Positions 15,104 to 21,468 of a DNA stretch of 26,765 nt are shown in pieces. Made by a program: the position numbers and the translations under genes. How positions within the stretch are numbered: the first letter of the stretch is position 1; the number at the start of each line of letters is the position of its first letter. This stretch comes from JARROD01 sp037384225 (lineage in GTDB: Bacteria > Pseudomonadota > Gammaproteobacteria > Pseudomonadales > Cellvibrionaceae): NCBI GenBank assembly GCA_037384225.1, contig JARROD010000075.1:1-26765 (forward strand), in the 5' to 3' direction. A model generated the notes under the pieces. That model did not search any database. It saw only the letters and a program-made list of their open reading frames with translations, and had not been told where the DNA came from.

Positions 15104-15167
15104 ATTGAAAGCTACTAACGATTAAAAGCTTATCGATTGAAAGCTTATCGATTGAAAGCTGCTATCG
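15104..15167 (+). repeat. Short tandem array upstream of speD
   Basis: Four imperfect units follow one another: 15104-15120 (17 bp), 15121-15135, 15136-15150 (15 bp each) and 15151-15167 (17 bp). The consensus is ATTGAAAGCTTATCG. The units resemble the TTGAAGC units at the far end of the polyamine genes, in inverted orientation, but the likeness is short. Confidence 0.8.
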
Positions 15168-15170
15168 ATC

Positions 15171-15274
15171 GTAACGTCTCAATAACCCGGGGTACTCTGT
15201 GCCTTCGATCCGGCCGCCATCCGAAAGTAGCTGACCCAGACACGCTGCAAGTCCCCCTCCGGGGCCCGGCCTGG
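15171..15274 (+). repeat. Dispersed repeat, copy A
   Basis: It begins GTAACGTCTCAATAACCCGG and continues with GTGCCTTCGAT and GCCATCC, ending GGGGCCCGGCCTGG. Copy B (21221-21307) shares the same beginning, middle and end with substitutions and small gaps. The 5' 23 nt also match copy C (15835-15908, minus). Confidence 0.75.
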
Positions 15275-15472
15275 ATTATTAAAAAGCTAACATCGAGCAC
15301 GTTGCGCTTTTGAAAAACGGCATTTTATGGCATTATGTTATTCATTAATAACAGAGTCAACGCCTGTGTTAACATAAACCCCGTAAACACGTAACTAACC
15401 CGCTACCCACCTGGGCTTCCAAGGTGTTTGGCGATGATTTTAATGCCGTGACAGGATAATTCAGCTCGCCCC

Positions 15473-15781
15473 ATGAATAACGCCACCCACTCCCACTCTG
15501 CCGCCTGGGCCCGCACTGTTTCCCGTTACCTGGTCGGCCGCAAACAGATCAGAGGACTGCGCTACCGGGATATCAAGCAGCAGCTTGAAAAACTGAATAT
15601 CAGCACCTCCGAGAATAATCTCAAACAGCGCTTCAATCAGGGAACACTTGGCGCACAGTTGTTTACAGCCAGTTTAATCGCCATGGGAGAAAAATCCATT
15701 GATCTGGAAGAGATTGAACGCTTGTATCGAGAGGAAGTGGAACAGATGGACCTGCAATCCCGCACAAACAGCGATGTCTGA
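15473..15781 (+). CDS. DUF6471-like small protein
   Basis: The 102-aa protein has the pattern of DUF6471: an N-terminal W-ARTVSRYLVGRKQIRGLRYRD, then QQLEKLNISTSENNLKQRFNQGTLGAQLFTASLIAMG. The helical arrangement resembles a helix-turn-helix of the small phage/plasmid-type regulator class, but DNA binding is not proven. It is divergent from speD, separated by 428 bp of repeat-rich DNA. The ATG has only a weak ribosome-binding site. It stands alone; pdxB is convergent. Confidence 0.8.
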   Translation: MNNATHSHSAAWARTVSRYLVGRKQIRGLRYRDIKQQLEKLNISTSENNLKQRFNQGTLGAQLFTASLIAMGEKSIDLEEIERLYREEVEQMDLQSRTNSDV

Positions 15782-15834
15782 GCAGCCGTTGCTTTTTGAG
15801 ACTTCCGTGGCCATTGCTATAACCGCCGGATTTC

Positions 15835-15908
15835 GTAACGGGGTATATTGTACCTTCGACCCGGTGCTAGCCTGACATTGTACTGACCCCGGTTTATTGA
15901 GAAGTTAC
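15835..15908 (-). repeat. Dispersed repeat, copy C
   Basis: On the minus strand this 74-bp stretch starts GTAACTTCTCAATAAACCGG and ends with GTTAC, so the ends are inverted. The first 23 nt match copies A and B at 21 of 23 and 21 of 23. The GTAAC start overlaps the stop codon of pdxB. It could form an imperfect stem-loop after pdxB. Confidence 0.65.
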
Positions 15909-17077
15909 CGGTTTTCTGCCGGCGGCTTTTTTGTTTTCAGCATGAACCCCAGTCTGTCCAACCATTCACAGCCAGGATGGCCATCCCGCTGTTGCACTAC
16001 ATCCGGCAGTTGCACTACGTAGTTGGAAAATTCCAGTCGCCGTGGATAGTTTTTCCGCAGGGCATCAAACGCTTTCGGCAATTGTGCCACATCGGCGGCC
16101 GCCCACCGCAGCCGCCGGTCGTCCTGGCGCACATCGTAAGCCTGCAACACCGCCTCCCGAAGCTGTGTGTAAGCGTCGGCACTGTTGACAATCAGAGGTG
16201 CCGGTGCCGGAACATCATCCTGTGGAACCTCGACCTCCAGGGACAAAAACCGACACAGAGCCCGGTGCACCATTGCCGTTCCCGCCACCTTGCCATCATA
16301 GCTGTAACCGGCGATATGCGGTGTTCCCAGCGCGACCCTCTCCAACAGGGACGGATTCAATGCCGGCTCCGGCTCCCAAACATCCAGCGCCACTGTCAGA
16401 TCATCGCGCCGCTGCAGAATCCGCAACAGTGCCTGATTATCGATCGCCGCCCCCCGACCGCTATTGATAAGCAGGCTGCCAGGGGTCAGTGTTAAAAGCT
16501 GCTCCATACCCAGCATATGGTAGGTCGGATAGGGGCCAGCGCGGGTAAGCGGTGTATGAAGGCTGATAATATCCGCCGCCAAAACCGCCTCCAGGCTGGT
16601 CAGATCCCGCTGCAGTGGCGTATTGGCCGGCGACGGTGATGACAACAAGGGGTCGTAACACCGGCACTCCACCCCCAAAGCCTGCAAGCGCTGGTACAAA
16701 CGGCCGCCGACATTACCGCAACCGATAATCCCAAAGACTTTCCCGCGCCAGTCGGTGTTAAGTGCCGCAAGCACACTGAAAACATACTCCACCACGGAAT
16801 TGGCGTTACAGCCCGGCGCACTGGCAAAGGCGATATTGTGTTGTTTTAAATAGTCTAGATCCAAATGGTCTTCGCCAATAGTACAGGTGCCGACAAACCT
16901 GACCTTGCTGCCATCCAAGAGAGCCCGGTTTACCCGCGTCACCGAGCGCACCAGCAAAACCTCCGCGTCCCTGACATCCTCGGCCTTCAGCGTGCGTCCC
17001 GGGCGGGTCAACACTTCCCCCAAAGGGGAGAAAAAGGCTTCAACCAGCGGTATGTTTTCATCGGCGACTATTTTCAT
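15905..17077 (-). CDS. pdxB: Erythronate-4-phosphate dehydrogenase
   Basis: PdxB catalyses the second step of the DXP-independent pyridoxal phosphate pathway (4-phosphoerythronate oxidation with NAD). The 390-aa D-2-hydroxyacid dehydrogenase starts MKIVADENIPLVEAFF. It has VGTCTIGEDHLD at 62-73, APGCNANSVVEYV, the NAD motif GCGNVGGR at 119-126, LINSGRGAAID and TPHIAGYSYDGK for catalysis, and the PdxB-type dimerisation domain at the C-terminus. It is the last gene of a three-gene minus-strand group, starting 3 bp after epmC. The stop codon is in repeat copy C. Confidence 0.96.
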   Translation of the reverse strand: MKIVADENIPLVEAFFSPLGEVLTRPGRTLKAEDVRDAEVLLVRSVTRVNRALLDGSKVRFVGTCTIGEDHLDLDYLKQHNIAFASAPGCNANSVVEYVFSVLAALNTDWRGKVFGIIGCGNVGGRLYQRLQALGVECRCYDPLLSSPSPANTPLQRDLTSLEAVLAADIISLHTPLTRAGPYPTYHMLGMEQLLTLTPGSLLINSGRGAAIDNQALLRILQRRDDLTVALDVWEPEPALNPSLLERVALGTPHIAGYSYDGKVAGTAMVHRALCRFLSLEVEVPQDDVPAPAPLIVNSADAYTQLREAVLQAYDVRQDDRRLRWAAADVAQLPKAFDALRKNYPRRLEFSNYVVQLPDVVQQRDGHPGCEWLDRLGFMLKTKKPPAENR

Positions 17078-17080
17078 AAA

Positions 17081-17725
17081 TTATAGACTGGCCAGTTGGT
17101 AATATTGCGCCGCCAGCGGCGACGGACGGCCATAGTGGACGGCCAGAGCCCCGGTAAACGCCGCCGCCCGGGCCGGTAGACCCACGCTGCAATAGTCCAG
17201 CACCTGTTGGTGAACACTTCGCTTAAATGCCGCACTGGGGCCTATGCCCGCTTCCAGATTATCGGCGCTGGCACGAAACCCGTGGCCCGCCGCCTGAGAA
17301 AAAATCCACTCCAAGGCCTGGGGCTTGACCTCCACCTGTTCAAACAGGCGTTGCTGCTCCGCGCTGCGGCCGTCCGCCGCGTACCAGTAGCCATAGTCGA
17401 TTTGCAGCCGACGTTTGGCGCCGGCGACACACCAATGGGCAATTTCGTGCAAGGCGCTGGAAAAATAGTCGCGGGTAAAGATAATGCGGTGGCAGCTCAC
17501 CCTCGCGTCGGCAGGCAGATAAACAGGCTCCACACCGCCTTTTTGCAAGCGCGTATTGTGACTGAGCCAAAATTGCCGATTAAAGACCGTGATCAGGTTA
17601 TCACAGTGTAAACCGTTCGTATCTTGATTGGGCAAGGTCGTAACCAATTTAATATTGTCCCGCGAGCCATATTCTTGACCAACGAGTTTCCCCCAGTTGG
17701 TTGCAAAATCCGCCGCCTGCTTCAA
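17081..17725 (-). CDS. epmC: Elongation factor P hydroxylase
   Basis: EpmC (YfcM) hydroxylates the modified lysine of elongation factor P. The 214-aa protein contains NTRLQKGGVEPVYLPADA, the HExxH metal site H93-E94-x2-H97 in SALHEIAHWC, YGYWYAADGR and EVKPQALEWIF. These match E. coli YfcM closely. The E. coli protein is 182 aa; homology here starts near residue 43, so the N-terminal 40 or so residues are extra or the true start is later (TTG codons at residues 27 and 31). The TTG start at 17725 overlaps the TGA of the upstream gene, which speaks for coupling. Confidence 0.92.
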   Translation of the reverse strand: MKQAADFATNWGKLVGQEYGSRDNIKLVTTLPNQDTNGLHCDNLITVFNRQFWLSHNTRLQKGGVEPVYLPADARVSCHRIIFTRDYFSSALHEIAHWCVAGAKRRLQIDYGYWYAADGRSAEQQRLFEQVEVKPQALEWIFSQAAGHGFRASADNLEAGIGPSAAFKRSVHQQVLDYCSVGLPARAAAFTGALAVHYGRPSPLAAQYYQLASL

Positions 17726-18168
17726 CAGGGGGTATCAAGCAATACCCCATAATATTCGGAGCTGAGGAATTCCCTTCCGGCCAGAAGGTGTTGCAGATAC
17801 TGCTGCGACGGCTTCAAACCCTCTGAGATCACTGCCGCATTGGCGATATACACCCAGGCCGGCACCGCTCCCCCCGCGGTTTCAATCGTGAAAATATCGC
17901 GACTATAGAATCTCGGTGTGCCTTCGTAATAGTCCATTTTGCCTATTTCCTCGATACCCGCGAGCCGATACAGCACGCCTTCGACCAGGGATCTGGCGTC
18001 ATAAACAATATTGGCACAGGAAAAGTTCGGTGCATCCGCGGCACGCTTGTTAAACGCCAGGCGCATGCCTTGCAGCGTTCCCGGCTGCATATCGGCAACC
18101 ATCATCCCTCTCGCCTTCATGCGTGCGGGATTCATATTGGAACCATAGGCAAAATAATATGCACTCAT
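17722..18168 (-). CDS. Gamma-glutamylcyclotransferase family protein
   Basis: The 148-aa GGCT-fold protein has the substrate loop YFAYGSNM at 5-12, GVLYRLAG in the middle and the catalytic Glu as E82 in MDYYEGTPRFY. Enzymes of this family release 5-oxoproline from gamma-glutamyl compounds; the exact substrate is uncertain. I chose the ATG at 18168 because it places YFAYGSNM near the N-terminus as usual; a longer start at 18201 is possible. An inverted repeat TTGATC-N7-GATCAA (18194-18212) lies just upstream and may be an operator. It is the first gene of the group with epmC and pdxB. Confidence 0.9.
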   Translation of the reverse strand: MSAYYFAYGSNMNPARMKARGMMVADMQPGTLQGMRLAFNKRAADAPNFSCANIVYDARSLVEGVLYRLAGIEEIGKMDYYEGTPRFYSRDIFTIETAGGAVPAWVYIANAAVISEGLKPSQQYLQHLLAGREFLSSEYYGVLLDTPC

Positions 18169-18289
18169 CCTGATTTCTCGGTCATAACGGTTATTGATCA
18201 AATATAGATCAACTATTTATAGGCACAGGTTATTAAAAGGCGGACTAATTTGAAACAAACTGTTGTGCTTTTAGGTCTCAACATATACC

Positions 18290-18480
18290 TTATGAGGTGA
18301 TGGTTAATCTAAATCATCACCTAAGGGTACCGAAAGACTTGACCGAGTACTCTGTCGTCTTTGTTTGGTGGGCCTGCACAAACTGCATATGGGAGGTTAC
18401 CGATGTTGCACTCCAGGTCCCAATATAAAACATGCAGGGATCACACAAGCAGGGATCACAGAGTACTTGGACTCAGCATG
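18290..18480 (+). promoter_or_regulatory. Structured leader of the 232-aa gene
   Basis: This stretch is unusually structured. A hairpin with 8-bp arms AGGTGATG (18295-18302) and CATCACCT (18315-18322) is extended by CCTT/AAGG. A direct repeat GCAGGGATCACA occurs at 18434-18445 and 18449-18460. An inverted pair, CCGAGTACTCTG (18343-18354) and CAGAGTACTTGG (18459-18470), can close a long loop. A regulatory leader or operator region is inferred; no known riboswitch is recognised. Confidence 0.45.
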
Positions 18481-18491
18481 GAGGTGGTATT

Positions 18492-19190
18492 ATGAAGACC
18501 TCAACCCAAGACCACAAGAAGGATAATGTGGTCGATCTCTTCACTGGAAAACCTTATTTGTCGCTTCGCGATACTCGTTTCATTCGACTAGCACCTGAAC
18601 TCGACGGCCTTGAAATGCTCTACTCTAACGAGGCCAGCCCGGACAAGCTGTTTAGCCTGAAGGTCCTTTGCTGGGGTCTGAGAGCCAATGGCGAAGTGGT
18701 GGGCCTGGTTCCGTGGCTTGACGATATTGTTGCCTGTCCGGAGATACAAGATCCTTTAAACGGCCAATGGGAGGGTTATTACGATTCGGGCATAGACGAA
18801 GTCTTTTACGATGCCCCTATTCATAAAGTCGTCGAGTTGGAAACGGCGGCGGAATACTATGAATTTCAGTGTGAGGATCCATCCGATGTGATCCAGGAAG
18901 TTCCGGATACTATTGGCACCCACGCGGTGCTGTCTGATAATGGTTTTCACACACTGACACTCACCGAGGTCATTAGTTGGCGGTTGCACCACGATGGCAT
19001 GCTTTGCGGCATGCTTGCCGATGAAAACAAGGTTCAGAGCACACCGGTTTTGCCAGGGGATGCTTGTCTATACCCTGCCCAGAGCCGCGAATCTTTTCGC
19101 TATTTTTTCCAGCACCAGATTGCCAACAAAATCAAATCGGAGGACCCAGAAGCACTCGCGGCTATTTCCCTGTTGGTCGAGAAGTCCTGA
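18492..19190 (+). CDS. Hypothetical protein, 232 aa
   Basis: This acidic, soluble protein has no signal peptide or membrane segment. It starts MKTSTQDHKKDNVVDLFTG. Visible segments are LFSLKVLCWGLRANGEVVGLVPWLDDI (about 55-81) and a related part LTEVISWRLHHDGMLCGMLADE (about 165-186). Both have a W-x-L-R/H-x-(N/D)-G-x-(V/L)-x-G-(L/M) pattern, which suggests two repeats of one fold. I do not recognise the family. The ATG at 18492 has GGAGGTGG about 6 nt upstream. The structured leader upstream and a hairpin after the stop make it a self-contained transcription unit. Confidence 0.85.
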   Translation: MKTSTQDHKKDNVVDLFTGKPYLSLRDTRFIRLAPELDGLEMLYSNEASPDKLFSLKVLCWGLRANGEVVGLVPWLDDIVACPEIQDPLNGQWEGYYDSGIDEVFYDAPIHKVVELETAAEYYEFQCEDPSDVIQEVPDTIGTHAVLSDNGFHTLTLTEVISWRLHHDGMLCGMLADENKVQSTPVLPGDACLYPAQSRESFRYFFQHQIANKIKSEDPEALAAISLLVEKS

Positions 19191-19215
19191 CGAGAGGGTA
19201 AAAACCAGGTAAGCG

Positions 19216-19257
19216 GAGACAGCCCACTCATCGGCGGGCTGTCTCGGGCTTTCGCCC
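19216..19257 (+). terminator. Hairpin after the 232-aa gene
   Basis: A 10-bp perfect stem GAGACAGCCC (19216-19225) and GGGCTGTCTC (19236-19245) has a 10-nt loop, and a second small GGGC-TTTC-GCCC hairpin follows. It lies 25 bp after the stop. No T-tract follows, so it may be a weak terminator or an mRNA-stabilising structure. Confidence 0.5.
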
Positions 19258-19338
19258 ACGCCACATAACCGCATATAAAATGTAGTTATAACTTCCTATG
19301 CTTTCCTATATTACAGCACCTGTGCGCGCAGGCTCACA

Positions 19339-19617
19339 TTACACACCTTTGCGAATATAGTAGTAATATTTCTGCCCCTTTTGCTTCTGCTGTAATAGTT
19401 CGTGCCCCAGAAAACTGCAAAACTTGGGGATATCACGGACCGTCGAGGGATCCGTGGCAATCACTTCAATGACAGCCCCTGACGCTGTATCACCTACCAG
19501 ATTGTGTAATAACATAACGGGTTCCGGACACAGAAGTCCCGTTGCATCCAGGGTTTTATCCGCGATCGGGGTTTCATTTTCTCCATTTATGCCAAATTCA
19601 GTATTCATGGGAGGCAT
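19339..19617 (-). CDS. tusA: Sulfur carrier protein TusA
   Basis: TusA relays persulfide sulfur, for instance for tRNA thiolation. The small protein (92 aa) has the defining KTLDATGLLCPEPVMLLHN with the active-site Cys, VIATDPSTVRDIPKFCSFLGHEL and the end YYYYIRKG, all like E. coli TusA (81 aa). Possible starts are GTG at 19623, ATG at 19617 and ATG at 19608, and none has a clear ribosome-binding site. The gene is on its own between two plus-strand genes. Confidence 0.93.
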   Translation of the reverse strand: MPPMNTEFGINGENETPIADKTLDATGLLCPEPVMLLHNLVGDTASGAVIEVIATDPSTVRDIPKFCSFLGHELLQQKQKGQKYYYYIRKGV

Positions 19618-19738
19618 TGTCACCGAATTGCCACTTTATTTCAAAAGCATTGCTACACTAATCTAATATAAGCAATAAAGTGCGAAGGGTTAACTCACCC
19701 ATTACCGATTTATCTTCAACCGTTCAAGGGGACCCTGA

Positions 19739-20113
19739 GTGAAACCGCCATGTCAAACACGGGCGAGCGACCACCCTGAAGTATTCAGCCGTGGGGCTCT
19801 CGAACTCAGCTTTCGACTGCTGCGCAAGCGCAAGCCCGCTTTGGCTCTGGAAATTCAAAATGTGCTTGTCTGCGGCAAATTACCCTGCCCGAAAAATGAC
19901 AACCAGACCAACGACCGGTTCCATGTCAACATGGGCGCTCATACAGTGGGGAAAATTATTGCTGCGCTGACGGAAATGGGGCAACAGGCATTGCTGGACG
20001 ATACCGGTTTGCGCGGACGCCGGGTCGTTATTCGAACGTTGATTCAGGAGTGGATGAGTCTGGCGGAGTGGATTATCATTCAAGCCCATCAGGAAAACCT
20101 CATATTACATTAA
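19739..20113 (+). CDS. Hypothetical protein, 124 aa
   Basis: This small soluble protein starts at a GTG with AAGGGGA about 7 nt upstream. It has a basic N-terminal half (ALELSFRLLRKRKPALALEI) and helical RVVIRTLIQEWMSLAEWIII at the C-terminus. A PCPKNDNQTNDRFHVNMGAH segment with two nearby cysteines (CGKLPC) lies in the middle. I do not recognise the family. The gene is divergent from tusA. Confidence 0.7.
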   Translation: MKPPCQTRASDHPEVFSRGALELSFRLLRKRKPALALEIQNVLVCGKLPCPKNDNQTNDRFHVNMGAHTVGKIIAALTEMGQQALLDDTGLRGRRVVIRTLIQEWMSLAEWIIIQAHQENLILH

Positions 20114-20197
20114 AAAGCTGTCGGATCCGGGATCACAACAAGATCAAAAAACGATCACTGGAAATGGTCAGTAAGCCCCGCTGGAGATATTGGTTTT

Positions 20198-20499
20198 ATG
20201 ATTAACGTTCTTATCGAACGCCAGATTGCTGAAGATATGCTGTCGACTTACGAAGAAACAGCAAAAANNNNNNNNNNNNNNNNAAAAAAACCCTTCACCA
20301 AGCCTATCAAGCTATTGGCTTTATTAACGGGGAAACCTTCGCCGATTTGCAACACCCCAACCACCGCTATGTGCTGTCCAAATGGCGTTCAGTGCAAGAC
20401 TGGCAACGCTGGTATCACAGCGAAATCCGCCGGGAAATGATGAATCAGTTAAGCCCCCTGCTCAATGAACCGGAAAAAATTGTCTTGCTGGAGAACTGA
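20198..20499 (+). CDS. Antibiotic biosynthesis monooxygenase (ABM)-domain protein, split by N gap
   Basis: The first part reads MINVLIERQIAEDMLSTYEE and then runs into 16 Ns. After the gap, in another frame, HQAYQAIGFINGETFADLQH, HRYVLSKWRSVQDWQRWYHS and ending EKIVLLEN* continue what looks like one ABM (ferredoxin-like) domain of about 99 aa. The N run is flanked by poly-A on both sides, so its length is unreliable; a gap of 14 or 17 bases would restore one frame. The gene is therefore probably intact. ABM proteins are small heme-degrading or quinone-oxidising enzymes, or have unknown roles; the role here is not known. Confidence 0.8.
20268..20283. other. Assembly gap of 16 N between poly-A runs
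   Basis: Sixteen undetermined bases lie between AAAAA and AAAAAAA. The two halves of the ABM gene are out of frame at this length, so the gap size is wrong by a non-multiple of three. Confidence 0.95.
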
Positions 20500-20565
20500 T
20501 ACTCCGTACCAATCGACAATAAATCCGGCACCGCCGCAGGGTTTCTCGGGCGCTACAGAGTGATG

Positions 20566-21201
20566 TTATTTGCACATAAACGCCGCTATAGCAGCGGCGG
20601 CCGTCTCCAGGTGTTGCCTGTGGGTAAACCCGGACTTTCGCCGCGGTTTAAAATCGTGGTCCCCGTCTTCCAACCAGACAATTTCGAGTGCGGGAGAAAG
20701 TTCGTAGTCCTGCACTTGCTCCCGACTACCCAGAGCATCGCGGCTGCCCTGCAAAATAAGGCCAGGCGTTTTTAATTGCCGCAGATGTTGCGTTCGCACC
20801 CGCTGCGGTTTATTGGCCGGGTGGAAGGGGTAGCCCAAACAAATGAGCCCCGCAACCGACTGCTCGTCGGCAATCATGCTGGCCATTCGCCCTCCCATGG
20901 ATTTACCGCCAATAAACAATTTCTCCCGTCCCCGGCACTCGGCAATCACTTGGCGCCAGCTGTCGAGCAGCACGGTTTCCCGGTCCGGCGGTCTGCGTTT
21001 CCCCGATTCACGCCGCTGGTGCATATAAGGAAATTCAAACCGAATCACGCCGATCCCATACTGTCCCAACAGCGCTGCCACAGTATCCATAAACTCGCTA
21101 TCCATGGGCGCCCCCGCGCCGTGTGCAAATATCAGTCGAGGCACATCTTTTCCGTTAACCGACGTGGTATCGTCGGGTTTTGTAATTAATAAATGATTCA
21201 A
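20566..21201 (-). CDS. Alpha/beta hydrolase, KANL3/Tex30 type
   Basis: The 211-aa soluble hydrolase has IFAHGAGAPMDSEFMD (oxyanion side), RFEFPYMHQRR, the nucleophile elbow GGKSMGGRMAS, LGYPFHPANKPQ, LILQGSRDALG (acid) and LEDGDHDFKP (catalytic His). These are the marks of the KANL3/Tex30 family. The substrate is not known. The start is a TTG at 21201 with only a weak GAGATGAAAAG upstream. It is convergent with the ABM gene and divergent from the histidine kinase. Confidence 0.9.
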   Translation of the reverse strand: MNHLLITKPDDTTSVNGKDVPRLIFAHGAGAPMDSEFMDTVAALLGQYGIGVIRFEFPYMHQRRESGKRRPPDRETVLLDSWRQVIAECRGREKLFIGGKSMGGRMASMIADEQSVAGLICLGYPFHPANKPQRVRTQHLRQLKTPGLILQGSRDALGSREQVQDYELSPALEIVWLEDGDHDFKPRRKSGFTHRQHLETAAAAIAAFMCK

Positions 21202-21220
21202 AAACTTTTCATCTCTGTCG

Positions 21221-21307
21221 GTAACATCTCAATAACCCGGGGTATTATGCCTTCGATATGGTGGCCATCCGGGTCGACATCCAGGTGACCGGGCCCCAAC
21301 CGGCTGG
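21221..21307 (+). repeat. Dispersed repeat, copy B
   Basis: It begins GTAACATCTCAATAACCCGG, continues with ATGCCTTCGAT and GGCCATCC, and ends GGGCCCCAACCGGCTGG. The first 25 nt match copy A at 24 positions. It lies in the 267-bp region between the hydrolase and the histidine kinase. A GCGAAAAG/CTTTTCGC hairpin at 21307-21330 follows at once. Confidence 0.75.
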
Positions 21308-21468
21308 CGAAAAGAAAATTTACTTTTCGCTAGGGTCAAATTAATTTAAAAATCATATAGGATAGGCAACCTTTACCTGTCTTTAAATATTTGTTTTATT
21401 AGATTGACCGTTAGTCCTATATAACAATAGGCAGAAAACGAGCTTCACAGGAAAATCAGGCGAAAAAT

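Larger units (their letters stand above)
15045..15472. other. Intergenic region between speD and DUF6471 gene
   Basis: The 428 bp between the divergent speD and the DUF6471 gene hold, from left to right, a tandem array (15104-15167), dispersed repeat copy A (15171-15274) and an AT-rich 7-bp-armed palindrome TGTTATTCATTAATAACA at 15336-15353. No gene or convincing promoter of either direction was found. Confidence 0.6.

Noticed and set aside
15104..15167. Possible CRISPR array
   Set aside because: Units are 15-17 bp with no spacers and no cas genes nearby; a simple tandem repeat.
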